DNA from: Bacteroidales bacterium
GTDB lineage: Bacteria; Bacteroidota; Bacteroidia; Bacteroidales; UBA932
Direction: 5' to 3'
Assembly: GCA_029098505.1 (NCBI GenBank)
Contig: JAQXOE010000011.1
Span: 104,164 to 168,163, forward strand
DNA: 64,000 nt
Part shown: one piece after another, positions 42,175 to 52,027 of the stretch
Numbering within the stretch: the first letter of the stretch is position 1
Layout: the number at the start of each line of letters is the position of its first letter
Position numbers and translations under genes: made by a program
Notes under the pieces: generated by a model
What the model was told of the DNA's origin: nothing
The model's input: only the letters and a program-made list of their open reading frames with translations
The model's database searches: none

Positions 42175-44622
42175 TTACAGATTCTTCTGAGGGTAAAGCT
42201 CATTCCACCAGCTATCATCATCCTGAAGGTATTTCGAGAACCAGGCGAAGATGGTACGAAGCCATTGCCTGCGCTTTGCGTAGTCGGAAATACCGTGGTT
42301 CTCACCATCCACAACTACGAAGGCTGTGTCATTGCCAAGAATCTTCAGGGCCGTGAACATCTGAATGCTCTCTCCGATTGGAACATTCGTGTCTGCTGAA
42401 CCGTGGAGGAAGAGTAGAGGAGTATGGATCTTGTCGGCATTGAAAAGGGTACTGTGGTCGACAAAGAGCTTCTTGTTGGTCCAAGGGTAATTGTCAGCCA
42501 TACTTACTTCACTGTATGAGTAGCCCCAATAACCTTCACCCCAGTAGCTTGTGTGATCGCTAATGCCGGCATGTGAAATACCAGTAGCGTAAATGTCTGT
42601 CTTAGAGAGCAATAACTGAGTCATAAACCCACCGTACGAGGCGCTGAAACAACCTATGTGCTCCTTGTCAACATAAGGGTGGTCTTCGCAGAACTTAAGG
42701 GTTCCTTCAATGATATCGTCACTGACCACATCGCCGGCGGTGTTGACGTGTCTTGCCGCAAACTCCTGGCCGAAGCCTGCTGCTCCGCTAGGGTTGATTA
42801 CGTAAAAGATGTATCCCATTGCCGCGTAAACCTGTGGAGAATATGAGCCGTAGCAATATCTCGCAGTAGGGGAGCAGCCTCCGTAATAGTGGACAATGAG
42901 TGGATACTTCTTGGATGGATCGAAGTCAGGAGGAAGCACATAGAAGCCGTTGATGAGGTCTCCGCGGCTGCTCTTGAACTCATATGCCAGTCCTTCTCCC
43001 ATCTTCACGTCACCGAACCTCTCAGCATCAAAATCATAAAGAAGGCTCTCCTTTCCGCTCTTAAGGTCCATACAGTAGGCCCTGTCGCCATTTACCAGGC
43101 TCTGACCGTAGTAAACGAGCACAGGAGCATTGTTAGCAAGGTCGAAAGCGTAAAGATACTCCTCGGAATTCTTCATCCAGACTGCCTTTCCGTTCTTTGG
43201 GTCAATTCGATAGATATTCTGCACATCCTTATCCTCGGTGCTTGCGTAAATCTTGCCGTCTGCGCTGCTCCAAACTGCGGTGGAAATGGATGGATTGAAT
43301 TTTTTCGTGATTGGATTGACCTTGCCGTCCTTTATGTTCAGCACGAAGAGCTGGATGTCGTAGCCGTTAGGAATCTGTCCCGGTTTCACGTCCTTGCCGA
43401 CACCATTGAAAGCCTCGGCAGTTCCGGTAATAAGCAATTGAGTCGCGTCAGGGGAGTATTGCGCCGCATTTACGAAGCCATCGTCCTTGACAATGGTCTT
43501 AACCTCAAGGCTTTCGAGATCCATCTCGTGCACTGAGCTGAGCTGTGTCGGGCGCTGGCTGAGTCTCTCCCTGCTGGTCATAAAGAGCAATTTGCGGCCG
43601 TCGCGGGAAATGTCCGCGAGCCAGGTGTCGTGCCAGCCATAGGTCAATTGCTGCAAAACGCCTGTGGCAAGGTCGTACTTCGCGAGATATGTGCGGTCTC
43701 TCCAGCCAGGCTGTCTGTCATTTGGTGTAAGTATCTGATGCACATCACCTTCGCTCGGACCTTCCTGCACCAGTGAGAAAATCAGGAAGTCTTCGGTAGG
43801 GGCAATGGTGAAACTTCCTTCAGGAAGTCCGGAGCAGAGCAATGACTCCTCTCCGCTTCCAGGATCGCAGCTGTAGAGCCTTCTTACATTGCCCTCGGTC
43901 CTGGTGTAGTAATATCTGTCGCTTGCGGGCATCCAGCGTACATTTTCTCTAGTGCGGGCGAGTACCCTGCCGTCGCTGGCCTGGATGATTTCGTACCAAT
44001 AGTCGTTGCGGCCGTTTTCGTCTATGTTCCTGTGTCCCAGCTTGATATATTTGCCGGAAGAGGAGATGCTGACTCCTCCGCAGCTGATGCCGTTGGTGTT
44101 GTAGTCAAGGGAGAAGATGCGCTTGCCGTCCTCGCGCAGGCTCAGACGTCCTTCCTTCTCAGGTATGACGCTGACTTTCAATGAGTCATTGCCCTCGGGG
44201 CCGCTGATGCATTTGATTACGAACTCGTGGGTACCTGGCTCGAGCTTCAATTTGTCATTGGCCTGAACCTTCTTGCCGTCGAGGTAGAGCTTGTAGTCCT
44301 TCAAACCCTTGATATTGACCTCGGCTTTTGTGAAGATGCGGTTCTCCATATTGAAGCCCAGAAGGTGGAGGGCTTCCTTTCCGCCTGACGGGATAGCATT
44401 GACCGAAGCGGCATTGTCCAAAGCGTCGAATGGCATTGTCGAATCCAGAATGGAGTTCTTGTTGTATGCGTCACCCTTGATGTTAACGCTGTCAATCAGA
44501 TGCGGCATAGAAAAGGCGTACGGGCCGGCGTGTCTGAAGGAATTGATTTCAATGGCATTGCTCTGAGCAAGAGCGCTCATTGATACGAGCAATAACGAGA
44601 GGCTTTGGAAAAACTTTTTCAT
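42175..44622 (-). CDS. S9-family prolyl peptidase (DPP-IV/acylaminoacyl-peptidase type)
   Basis: 815 residues with signal peptide MKKFFQSLSLLLVSMSALAQ. A long N-terminal part includes a beta-propeller (repeated YDLATG / DISRDGRKLLF-like blades), followed by an alpha/beta-hydrolase domain. Catalytic triad: S662 in SASYGG, D744 in HGSADTNVP, H776 in GENHGIS. Expected to cleave oligopeptides in the periplasm. ATG at 44622 starts the signal peptide; a further ATG upstream adds eight residues. It has a consensus promoter. The TOPRIM primase starts 6 bases after its stop. Confidence 0.93.
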   Translation of the reverse strand: MKKFFQSLSLLLVSMSALAQSNAIEINSFRHAGPYAFSMPHLIDSVNIKGDAYNKNSILDSTMPFDALDNAASVNAIPSGGKEALHLLGFNMENRIFTKAEVNIKGLKDYKLYLDGKKVQANDKLKLEPGTHEFVIKCISGPEGNDSLKVSVIPEKEGRLSLREDGKRIFSLDYNTNGISCGGVSISSSGKYIKLGHRNIDENGRNDYWYEIIQASDGRVLARTRENVRWMPASDRYYYTRTEGNVRRLYSCDPGSGEESLLCSGLPEGSFTIAPTEDFLIFSLVQEGPSEGDVHQILTPNDRQPGWRDRTYLAKYDLATGVLQQLTYGWHDTWLADISRDGRKLLFMTSRERLSQRPTQLSSVHEMDLESLEVKTIVKDDGFVNAAQYSPDATQLLITGTAEAFNGVGKDVKPGQIPNGYDIQLFVLNIKDGKVNPITKKFNPSISTAVWSSADGKIYASTEDKDVQNIYRIDPKNGKAVWMKNSEEYLYAFDLANNAPVLVYYGQSLVNGDRAYCMDLKSGKESLLYDFDAERFGDVKMGEGLAYEFKSSRGDLINGFYVLPPDFDPSKKYPLIVHYYGGCSPTARYCYGSYSPQVYAAMGYIFYVINPSGAAGFGQEFAARHVNTAGDVVSDDIIEGTLKFCEDHPYVDKEHIGCFSASYGGFMTQLLLSKTDIYATGISHAGISDHTSYWGEGYWGYSYSEVSMADNYPWTNKKLFVDHSTLFNADKIHTPLLFLHGSADTNVPIGESIQMFTALKILGNDTAFVVVDGENHGISDYAKRRQWLRTIFAWFSKYLQDDDSWWNELYPQKNL

Positions 44623-44668
44623 ATCGGGTATTTGGTTAAGTTCCAACTAAATAATAGTCCAATCTCAA

Positions 44669-44700
44669 CAAATGTATATATTTTGCAGGTGAACTCCAAA
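44669..44700 (-). promoter_or_regulatory. Predicted promoter of the S9 peptidase gene
   Basis: Minus strand TTTG (44700-44697), 20 bases, TACATTTG (44676-44669). Both boxes match; 46 bases before the ATG. Confidence 0.65.
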
Positions 44701-44742
44701 GATTCAAATTGGAAAAAATCATAATCTACTTTATGGGAGGTT

Positions 44743-44762
44743 AAATATCCTTTAGGATATTT
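44743..44762. promoter_or_regulatory. Perfect 8-bp inverted repeat between divergent promoters
   Basis: AAATATCC (44743-44750), TTTA, GGATATTT (44755-44762). It sits just upstream of the -7 box at 44767, over the expected -33 position of the small membrane-protein gene, so it could be an operator. Confidence 0.5.
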
Positions 44763-44766
44763 TTCT

Positions 44767-44774
44767 TAACTTTG
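44767..44774 (+). promoter_or_regulatory. Predicted -7 box of the small envelope gene pair
   Basis: TAACTTTG fits TAnnTTTG, 25 bases before the ATG at 44800; the -33 box is masked by the inverted repeat. Confidence 0.5.
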
Positions 44775-44799
44775 GAACGTTGAAACATATGACAAGGTT

Positions 44800-45237
44800 A
44801 TGAAAGACAATAGTACTAGCAATACATACAAGTTTCTGTTCATCTCCCTGATGTTGCTGGTTGTTGCAGCATCGGTGGCCATCTTCCTGAACCACAACCG
44901 TTACGAGAAGGCGATGGAGGAGCATATACAGAACGCACTGAGGGTAGAGGAGATTGACGCCACTCCTATGAATATCCTGGGCGACTATTCGGTGAAGGTC
45001 GAGGAGGCCGGAGTCGAGACCCAGTACACTGCATCCATCAGGGAAGACAGTCTCGGGAACCCGGTGATGACCCTGTATGACGAGTACGAGCCTCGCAAAC
45101 TGATGCTCACCATCAACGAGGACGGAAGCCTGTACAGCGATTACCTGGGGAGGGGCATTATGAGTTTCAAGAGCAATATAGGAAAAATCATTATCAGATT
45201 TGAAAAGGAGGATATGGTATGCACGCTAACAAGATAG
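44800..45237 (+). CDS. Small single-pass membrane protein, unknown function
   Basis: 145 residues. One N-terminal membrane helix (about 12-29, LFISLMLLVVAASVAIFL), a short helix (YEKAMEEHIQNALRVEE), then a beta-rich domain outside the cytoplasm (LGDYSVKVEEAG, MLTINEDGSLYSDYLGRG). No family recognised. Its last 19 bases overlap the start of the next gene, so the two are translationally linked and likely work together in the envelope. Confidence 0.65.
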   Translation: MKDNSTSNTYKFLFISLMLLVVAASVAIFLNHNRYEKAMEEHIQNALRVEEIDATPMNILGDYSVKVEEAGVETQYTASIREDSLGNPVMTLYDEYEPRKLMLTINEDGSLYSDYLGRGIMSFKSNIGKIIIRFEKEDMVCTLTR

Positions 45238-45971
45238 CAACTCTGGCTTTGGCCGCAATGATGCTGGCCGGATGCTACAATCCCAATATTACCGACAGTC
45301 CCGAAGTTGAGGACCTTAAGAGGGAACTTGCAGATCTGCGTAAATCGGATTCTGAACTCAGAAGTAAGTATATTGCACAGAATGAGGAACTTAGCTCCAT
45401 ACTCAACGAGCTGGCCAGCATAACGGGCAAGACTTCGGATCTTCGCCTGGAGGTGGAGATGGGTGCTGCCAGACTCACTCAGGCGGAACAGATTTCAAAG
45501 AGCATATCCACTATAAAGAGCAGGATTTCTGCCCTCGAAAAGTCCGCCAATGCTATTGGAGGAAAGAACAAGGAGTTCCAGACTATGATTGAGGGGCTCA
45601 ACAAGGTCCTCGAGGAACAGGAGATGCAGATAGATATCCTGAAGGCTGAGATCGAGACGAAGAATCAGACCATTACTTCGCAGCAAGACACTATTGCGAT
45701 GCAGGATATGACCATCAAGAAGCAGATGCTTGAGCTTGAACGCACTGTGGCTCATCAGGCTAAGCTTCTCTATGAAGCAGGCAAAGAATTGGAGACTATG
45801 GGGGACCAGGTTCCTGAGGTAAGTTGGAAGAAAAACAAGGAAAAGGTGGAGGAAATGCGTCAGAACCTCTACCGCAAGGCTCTCGAATACTACAAGCAGT
45901 CTTATGCAGAAGGCCATTACGAGGCAAAAGACAGGATATCGGCACTGATTGCTAAAATACAAGCAAATTAA
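45219..45971 (+). CDS. Coiled-coil lipoprotein, unknown function
   Basis: 250 residues. Lipoprotein signal (MMLAG-C), then long heptad-rich helices from about residue 30 to 195 (VEDLKRELADLRKSDSELRS; MQIDILKAEIETKNQTITSQ). The C-terminal helical segment KALEYYKQSYAEGHYEAKDR looks like one Sel1/TPR-type helix pair. It may link the membrane to another envelope structure. 19-base overlap with the previous gene and 8 bases before addB, suggesting a single four-gene transcript with addB-addA. Confidence 0.7.
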   Translation: MHANKIATLALAAMMLAGCYNPNITDSPEVEDLKRELADLRKSDSELRSKYIAQNEELSSILNELASITGKTSDLRLEVEMGAARLTQAEQISKSISTIKSRISALEKSANAIGGKNKEFQTMIEGLNKVLEEQEMQIDILKAEIETKNQTITSQQDTIAMQDMTIKKQMLELERTVAHQAKLLYEAGKELETMGDQVPEVSWKKNKEKVEEMRQNLYRKALEYYKQSYAEGHYEAKDRISALIAKIQAN

Positions 45972-45979
45972 AGGATAGT

Positions 45980-48901
45980 ATGAAGACAAAACCTTTTCTT
46001 CGCCAGGTAGCCGAACACTATCTGGAAAGGGGCTTACACACTTATCTGTTCGTATTTCCAAACAAGCGTTCCATTGCTTTCTTCAAGAAGTATGTCTCTG
46101 ACGAGTTGAATGAGATGGGTGGAGGCCCTGTCATTGCTCCGGCTATGATGGGTGTCAGCGATTTCTTTTCGGCAATGACGGGACGTCGCAGCGCCGACCG
46201 CATTACTCTTCTACTCAAGCTCTACGAATCCTACAGGCGCATTGTCCCCGGTGGCGAATCGCTGGACGATTTTCTTTATTGGGGGGATTCGCTTCTGTCG
46301 GATTTTGATGATGTGGACAAGTACAGGATAGAGGCCAAAGCCTTGTTTACCAATATCTTGGACCTCAAGAAGATGGATAGCAGCCTTAGTGAGCTTGAAC
46401 TTACAGCTGAGCAAAGGGCAGCGATATTGCGTCTTTCCAATTGCTTCCTTCCCGAAAACTGGCATAAGGGCGGAGATGGCAAACTGGATGTGAAGGAACG
46501 CTTCATAAAGGTTTGGGAGTGTATGTATGACCTGTACCTTGACTTCAGGACATCCTTGACAGCAGAAGGTCTTGCCTATGAGGGTATGGTCTATCGTGAA
46601 CTGGCAGATTACCTTGAGCAAGGAACTGCAAAAGATGCTCTGAACCGTATGGACCCTTCAATAGAGAAGTGCGTATTCATAGGGCTTAATACACTTAACC
46701 AATGCGAGACTGCAGTACTAAAAGCTCTTCAGAATGAGGGACTTGCAGAATTCTGCTGGGACTTCTCCGGGGAAATGCTCACCGACAGCCTGAATCAGGC
46801 CTCCCATTTTATGAAAGGCAATATCGCACTTTTTCCGAATGCCTTCCGCCTCGACCCTGAGGGGCTTCCGACACCGAAGGTGCATATCGTAGCCGTTCCG
46901 TCGGCCACGGCCCAGGCCAAAGTCCTGCACGACATCATCGAACGCACCGATGTTAAGGAAAGAGGACTTGACTTCGCTGCCGTTCTGCCAGACGAGAGTA
47001 TGCTCATCCCAGTGCTGTCCAGCCTTCCCGATACTGGAAAGGTCAATGTCACTATGGGATATCCTTTGGTCTCAAGCGAGTGGAATACGCTGATGCGCAG
47101 CATAATAGCACTCCAACAACACTTGCGTGACGGAAAATACTTCTATCACGCACAGGTATCCGATATCTTCTCCAACGGCATTTTCAAGGGAATACTGAGC
47201 GAAGATGAGAAAGAAAGTGTGGCCGCTGTTCAGGCTCAAGCGAAGGCCTACATCCCTATTGCCGACCTGGCGAAGGGGGAGAGCCTCGGAGTCCTCTTCA
47301 GGCCTGTTCTTTCCGATATTTCATTGCCTTCGGCTAATCAGATCCGTTCTTTTGCAGAATATCTTGTCGAAGTCGTCGAGACGATTGCGGGAAGGCTTGA
47401 CAGGGAGAAGGATGCTCTTCAGCTCGAGTGCGCGTACAGGTATCTCCAGTGCGTCAGACGTCTCGCGGGCATAAGTCTTCCCGTATTGCCACGAACTTTC
47501 ATTAGGCTGCTGGAGCAGCTTGTGTCCAGATTGTCGGTGCCTTTCTCCGGTGAACCTCTTGAGGGGCTTCAGGTGATGGGCCCTCTGGAAACGAGAGCCC
47601 TGGATTTCAAGCATCTGGTGATTCTGAGCGCAAACGAGGGCGTATTCCCGGGACGCAATAAAGGAAACTCGGTGATACCTCCGGAATTGAGACTCGCATT
47701 CGGATTGCCGACCTATGAACTTCAGGATACTGTATGGGCTTATTATTTCTATCGTATGATTGCCCGTTCGGAGGATGTATGGATGGTATATGATTCCAGA
47801 ACTGAAGGGCTTTCTAGTGGGGAGGAGAGCAGGTATATTAAACAGTTGCGCTATCTGTATCCGGATAAGTGCATGCTGGTCAACGAGTCCGCCTCCTTTA
47901 CCCTGGGGACAAGCGAGGACCTTAGGGAGATGCATATGAGCCCTGAGGATGTGGAGGCCCTCAAGAACTATACGTATTCAGCATCGTCCATCTATCTTTA
48001 TTCAAAGTGTCCGCTGGCTTTCTATTTCCACGCTATCAAGGAACTTTATGCTCAGGATGATGTGAAGGAAGACCTTGATTCAGGTATGCTTGGAACCATT
48101 TGCCACGATACGCTTCAGGCTATATATTGCTGTGAAGAGGCGATGAAAGCAGATTACTTCTTTGACAAAACTGAAGCAGGGAATCCTATTTCCAAACTCA
48201 CAGTCGGGCTGGTAACAGAGGACTTTTTGAAAGGATGGCTTTCCAAAAAGGATGATATCCGTCTGAAAATCAATGCCTTGATTTGTCATACTCTCCAGAG
48301 TCCGAAACTCGAAGGACGAAACCTTGTTTTCGCTGATATAGCATTGAAATACGTCTGTGGCGTACTTAAGGCTGATTTGGATCTACTCAGAAAGCACGGA
48401 AGTATGAAAATACTCGGCCTTGAGCAAAAGTATTATGCACAAATCGCCGGACGCCGCTTCAAGGGTTATATTGACAGGATTGACCGCTTTGAGGATGGTA
48501 TGGTAAGAGTCGTTGACTATAAGACAGGAAATGACAGGCAGGATACTCTGAATCCGGAACTTGGACCGGAAGAAATCGTTAAAAGGATATTCGTATCCGA
48601 TATAAGGAAATACAAGGCAGCTCTCCAGTTCCATATTTATGACAGGATGGTGGAAAGCAGGCCTGAATTCAAGGCTTGCAGGATATTTAATTCAATGTAT
48701 TCGATATCGGACCTTTTTACACGTGAGGTCGAAGTCTTCCCAATGGATGCGGAAAACTCTGCTGCCATAGACCTTAAGCTGGAGAGTCTTCTGGATGAAA
48801 TAGAGAATCCGTCAATTCCTTTCACAATGACCAAACTCGACCCGAGAACAGTTTGCCAATACTGCGATTATTCTGTAATATGCGGGCGGGCAACAAAGTA
48901 G
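45980..48901 (+). CDS. addB: AddB-like nuclease subunit, PD-(D/E)XK with Fe-S cysteines
   Basis: 973 residues, the second subunit of an AddAB double-strand-break resection complex. The N-terminal part is a degenerate helicase (LFVFPNKRSIAFFKKY; HLVILSANEGVFPGRNKGNS; ELQDTVWAYYFYRMIARSEDV). The C-terminal nuclease has FKGYIDRIDRF and VVDYKTGN. Four cysteines, one in YSKCPLAFYF and three in CQYCDYSVIC, match the AddB [4Fe-4S] staple. Walker A is not seen, as expected for the Bacteroidota type. The helicase partner addA follows after 27 bases. Confidence 0.88.
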   Translation: MKTKPFLRQVAEHYLERGLHTYLFVFPNKRSIAFFKKYVSDELNEMGGGPVIAPAMMGVSDFFSAMTGRRSADRITLLLKLYESYRRIVPGGESLDDFLYWGDSLLSDFDDVDKYRIEAKALFTNILDLKKMDSSLSELELTAEQRAAILRLSNCFLPENWHKGGDGKLDVKERFIKVWECMYDLYLDFRTSLTAEGLAYEGMVYRELADYLEQGTAKDALNRMDPSIEKCVFIGLNTLNQCETAVLKALQNEGLAEFCWDFSGEMLTDSLNQASHFMKGNIALFPNAFRLDPEGLPTPKVHIVAVPSATAQAKVLHDIIERTDVKERGLDFAAVLPDESMLIPVLSSLPDTGKVNVTMGYPLVSSEWNTLMRSIIALQQHLRDGKYFYHAQVSDIFSNGIFKGILSEDEKESVAAVQAQAKAYIPIADLAKGESLGVLFRPVLSDISLPSANQIRSFAEYLVEVVETIAGRLDREKDALQLECAYRYLQCVRRLAGISLPVLPRTFIRLLEQLVSRLSVPFSGEPLEGLQVMGPLETRALDFKHLVILSANEGVFPGRNKGNSVIPPELRLAFGLPTYELQDTVWAYYFYRMIARSEDVWMVYDSRTEGLSSGEESRYIKQLRYLYPDKCMLVNESASFTLGTSEDLREMHMSPEDVEALKNYTYSASSIYLYSKCPLAFYFHAIKELYAQDDVKEDLDSGMLGTICHDTLQAIYCCEEAMKADYFFDKTEAGNPISKLTVGLVTEDFLKGWLSKKDDIRLKINALICHTLQSPKLEGRNLVFADIALKYVCGVLKADLDLLRKHGSMKILGLEQKYYAQIAGRRFKGYIDRIDRFEDGMVRVVDYKTGNDRQDTLNPELGPEEIVKRIFVSDIRKYKAALQFHIYDRMVESRPEFKACRIFNSMYSISDLFTREVEVFPMDAENSAAIDLKLESLLDEIENPSIPFTMTKLDPRTVCQYCDYSVICGRATK

Positions 48902-48928
48902 TATAAAAATATTTTTATATATAAATAT

Positions 48929-51900
48929 ATGGCGCAATTATCCAATTCAGGCGAGCGGCTGGACAGTTTGAGGGTCAGCGGTGGAATAGAGCTGATGAAG
49001 GCCTCGGCAGGTTCTGGAAAGACTTATTCTCTTTCCAGGGAGTATATTTGTACCTTGCTCAAAGGAGGACAGAATGAAAGGCATTACCATCGTCATATCC
49101 TGGCTGTAACCTTCACTAACAAGGCTACAGAAAGTATGAAGTCCAAGATTATCAGCGACCTCCATACCATAGTGGACAGGCCGTCGGATTGCGGTTTCAG
49201 CTCATATCTGAAGGAAAAATGCGGTTTTGCCGACGATAGGGAACTGAGCAAGGCTGCGCGCAGGGCCCTGAATGACCTCCTTAACGATTATGGCGCATTT
49301 TCTGTCAGCACCATTGACAAATTCTTTCAGAAAACCCTTAAATCCTTCGCTTGCGAGATAGGACAGAGTTCGGATTACAGGGTGGAACTGGACAGGGAAA
49401 GTCTCATTGAAGAGGCTGCTGACAGGCTCCTGGATTCATTGTCTGTTGAGGATGATTCATTGCTCAAATGGCTTTCCGATACTACTCTCGAGAGAATTGA
49501 GAATGGAGAGAAGTTCAATCTGGACAGCTCCCTGAAGGACTTTGCCAAAGGCTTCCTTTCTCCTGAATATAAAATGAAGGCCGAAGAACTTGGTGTAAAT
49601 GAGGAATTGGCTTTCTCGGAGGACAATCTTAAGAAACTGACGGCAGTATGCCGAAATATAATCAGGGAGTACGATAAGGCTTTCGTGGATTGTGCAAAAA
49701 AGGCTGATGAGGCATTAAAGAACGGTCCAGCCCGTGATGTCAAGAGCAGGGATTTGAATTATCTCAGGTCTCGTCTTGCCAAGTATCTGGCATATGAAGG
49801 CGGTCCCATTGACTTTTCAGCCAAAGGCTACTGGACCAATGCTTGCGAAGATTTCTCCAAGTGCATACCCGCAAGCTCAAAGATAAAACTGTCGGAGGCT
49901 GAAGCGGAAAGGCTTACATCGCTTTTTCAGACTCTCGATTCCTTCTCGGGACGGAACTATTACATACGCAGGACTGCGGGGATGCTCTCCCAGCAGATTT
50001 ATGTTTTCAGGACTGCCGAAGCCTTGAGAAGAGAATACGACGGGCTGCTTTCAGAGATGAATGTACTGGGACTTGACGACACAAACAGCATCCTGAAAGA
50101 CATAATAGGAGGTACGGATGCCCCTTTCATATACGAGAAAACTGGAACCAGATACAAACACTTCCTTCTGGATGAGTTCCAGGACACATCTGTAATTCAG
50201 TGGGAATGCTTCAAACCCCTGCTGATGAACAGCATAGCAGAAGGCTGGTACAATCTGATAGTGGGTGATGTGAAACAGAGCATTTACCGTTGGAGGAATG
50301 CTGATTGGCGCATTCTGGGCGAGCAGGTGGAGCGGGATATGCAGCGCGTGCTTGTCAATCCTTTACAGACAAACTGGCGCAGCGCCGGTAATATTGTCCG
50401 TTTCAATAATAAATTCCATTCCTTCCTGGCGGAAAGCAAGGGCGAGTCCCTGCTTTATTCCGATGTTATCCAGCAGATTTCTCCGGCGGAAAAGGTGGAG
50501 GGCTGTGTTGACATTGCCTTCTGCAGTAAGGATGTCTATATGGAGCATATACTCAGCTCTATAGGCTCGGCCCATGAAAGAGGCTTCAGGTATATGGATA
50601 TGGCAGTCATTGTGAGGACGAACAAGGAGGGTGGAATGATTGCGGATTTACTTTCCCGCAATGGCATTCCGGTGGTGACTGACGATTCCTTGAGGATAGG
50701 CTGCTCTTCCTGTGTGCGCAAGGTCATAGCAGGATTGACGATACTTGATTGCCCAGAAGACAGAATAGGCACTTATGAGGCGGACGGCAGCTTTGAACCT
50801 GAATCCCTTGAGTCGTCCCGTTCGCTTTTCGAGATGGCTGACAGCCTGTTCCGCCAGCTTCCGGTCGAAGATGTGAACAGGGAGGCGCTTTTCGTCCTGG
50901 CATTTATGGACCTGGTCAGGGAGTTCAGCTCGTCAAAGGGTAATTCCTTGCATTCCTTCCTGAAAATGTGGAAGGAGACTGGCTTGAAGAAGACGATTTC
51001 CTGCCCAAAAGGTACAGACGCAGTGACCATCATTACTATTCACAAGAGCAAGGGTTTGGACTATCCTTTTGTGCTGCTCCCAATACCACAATACAGCAGG
51101 AATGGAAATACGGCAGAGCTTTGGGCTGCTCCTGATATAAGCGGGACAGCTCTTGAAAGCTGTACCCCTGCCCTTTATCATGTAACTCTGACGGAGGATT
51201 CGCTTTTCCGTGAAGACTACGAGAAGGAGAAGAGAATGGCTGAAGTTGACAATCTGAATACTTGGTATGTGGCAATGACGCGTCCGAAGCAGGAACTTTG
51301 TATCATTTCGCCTGAGGCTTCGGGAAACTCGCCCCTGTCACAGGATCTTAAAAGATTTTTGGAAACAACTGAACTGGAATTCTCTGAAACCAAGGCCCCA
51401 ATAGAACTTCAGGATGAAGTGGGAGAGAAATACTCGAGGTATATTTATGGTACTCCGGTAGTTAGGCAGGCTCCAACGCAGAAAAAGCTGTCGAATGATA
51501 TGCATATTGAATATTTCCCGGAAAGTGGAATGTCAGGAGTCAAGGGTCAGGTCCGCATCAGTGATGATGCGGCGGAGTATTTCTTGGGTGACGATTCCGT
51601 AGCCCGCAGGAAACGTGGAATCGTGCTGCACGGTATTATGCAGCACATCAATGCCCGCGAGGATATTTATGACGCTGTCGGTCAGGCTGTTATGTCAGGA
51701 GACTTGGATGCGGCCTCCGCCGACGCTACCCGGGAGGAGCTTTCGGAAGCACTCAAGACCGTTGAGGACAGGGGCTGGTTCGGCAATGAGACAGCGCGAG
51801 TCTTCTCGGAGAGGGATATCCTGAGTGCGGGCGGGAAAGAAAGACGCCCTGACCGGGTAATCATCGAAAACGGAAAGGTCAGCATCATCGACTATAAGTT

Positions 51901-52027
51901 CGGAGACAGCCACAAATCCTATATAAAACAGGTAAATGAATATAAGAAGCTGTTCAAACTGATGGGCTATGAGGATGTCAATGCCTATCTGTGGTATGTC
52001 CTGGAACACCGCGTCGAGGAATATTAG
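48929..52027 (+). CDS. addA: AddA-like UvrD helicase/exonuclease
   Basis: 1032 residues. SF1 helicase motifs: Walker A ASAGSGKT at 25-32, VTFTNKATESMK (Ia), LLDEFQDTSVIQW (II), VGDVKQSIYRWRNAD (III), LQTNWRSAGNIV (IV), ITIHKSKGLDYPFVLLP (V), NTWYVAMTRPKQEL (VI). The C-terminal RecB-type nuclease has VLHGIMQHINA and IIDYKFGD. With AddB it resects DNA ends for RecA loading. The overlap with the convergent GH3 gene is 4 bases. Confidence 0.92.
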   Translation: MAQLSNSGERLDSLRVSGGIELMKASAGSGKTYSLSREYICTLLKGGQNERHYHRHILAVTFTNKATESMKSKIISDLHTIVDRPSDCGFSSYLKEKCGFADDRELSKAARRALNDLLNDYGAFSVSTIDKFFQKTLKSFACEIGQSSDYRVELDRESLIEEAADRLLDSLSVEDDSLLKWLSDTTLERIENGEKFNLDSSLKDFAKGFLSPEYKMKAEELGVNEELAFSEDNLKKLTAVCRNIIREYDKAFVDCAKKADEALKNGPARDVKSRDLNYLRSRLAKYLAYEGGPIDFSAKGYWTNACEDFSKCIPASSKIKLSEAEAERLTSLFQTLDSFSGRNYYIRRTAGMLSQQIYVFRTAEALRREYDGLLSEMNVLGLDDTNSILKDIIGGTDAPFIYEKTGTRYKHFLLDEFQDTSVIQWECFKPLLMNSIAEGWYNLIVGDVKQSIYRWRNADWRILGEQVERDMQRVLVNPLQTNWRSAGNIVRFNNKFHSFLAESKGESLLYSDVIQQISPAEKVEGCVDIAFCSKDVYMEHILSSIGSAHERGFRYMDMAVIVRTNKEGGMIADLLSRNGIPVVTDDSLRIGCSSCVRKVIAGLTILDCPEDRIGTYEADGSFEPESLESSRSLFEMADSLFRQLPVEDVNREALFVLAFMDLVREFSSSKGNSLHSFLKMWKETGLKKTISCPKGTDAVTIITIHKSKGLDYPFVLLPIPQYSRNGNTAELWAAPDISGTALESCTPALYHVTLTEDSLFREDYEKEKRMAEVDNLNTWYVAMTRPKQELCIISPEASGNSPLSQDLKRFLETTELEFSETKAPIELQDEVGEKYSRYIYGTPVVRQAPTQKKLSNDMHIEYFPESGMSGVKGQVRISDDAAEYFLGDDSVARRKRGIVLHGIMQHINAREDIYDAVGQAVMSGDLDAASADATREELSEALKTVEDRGWFGNETARVFSERDILSAGGKERRPDRVIIENGKVSIIDYKFGDSHKSYIKQVNEYKKLFKLMGYEDVNAYLWYVLEHRVEEY

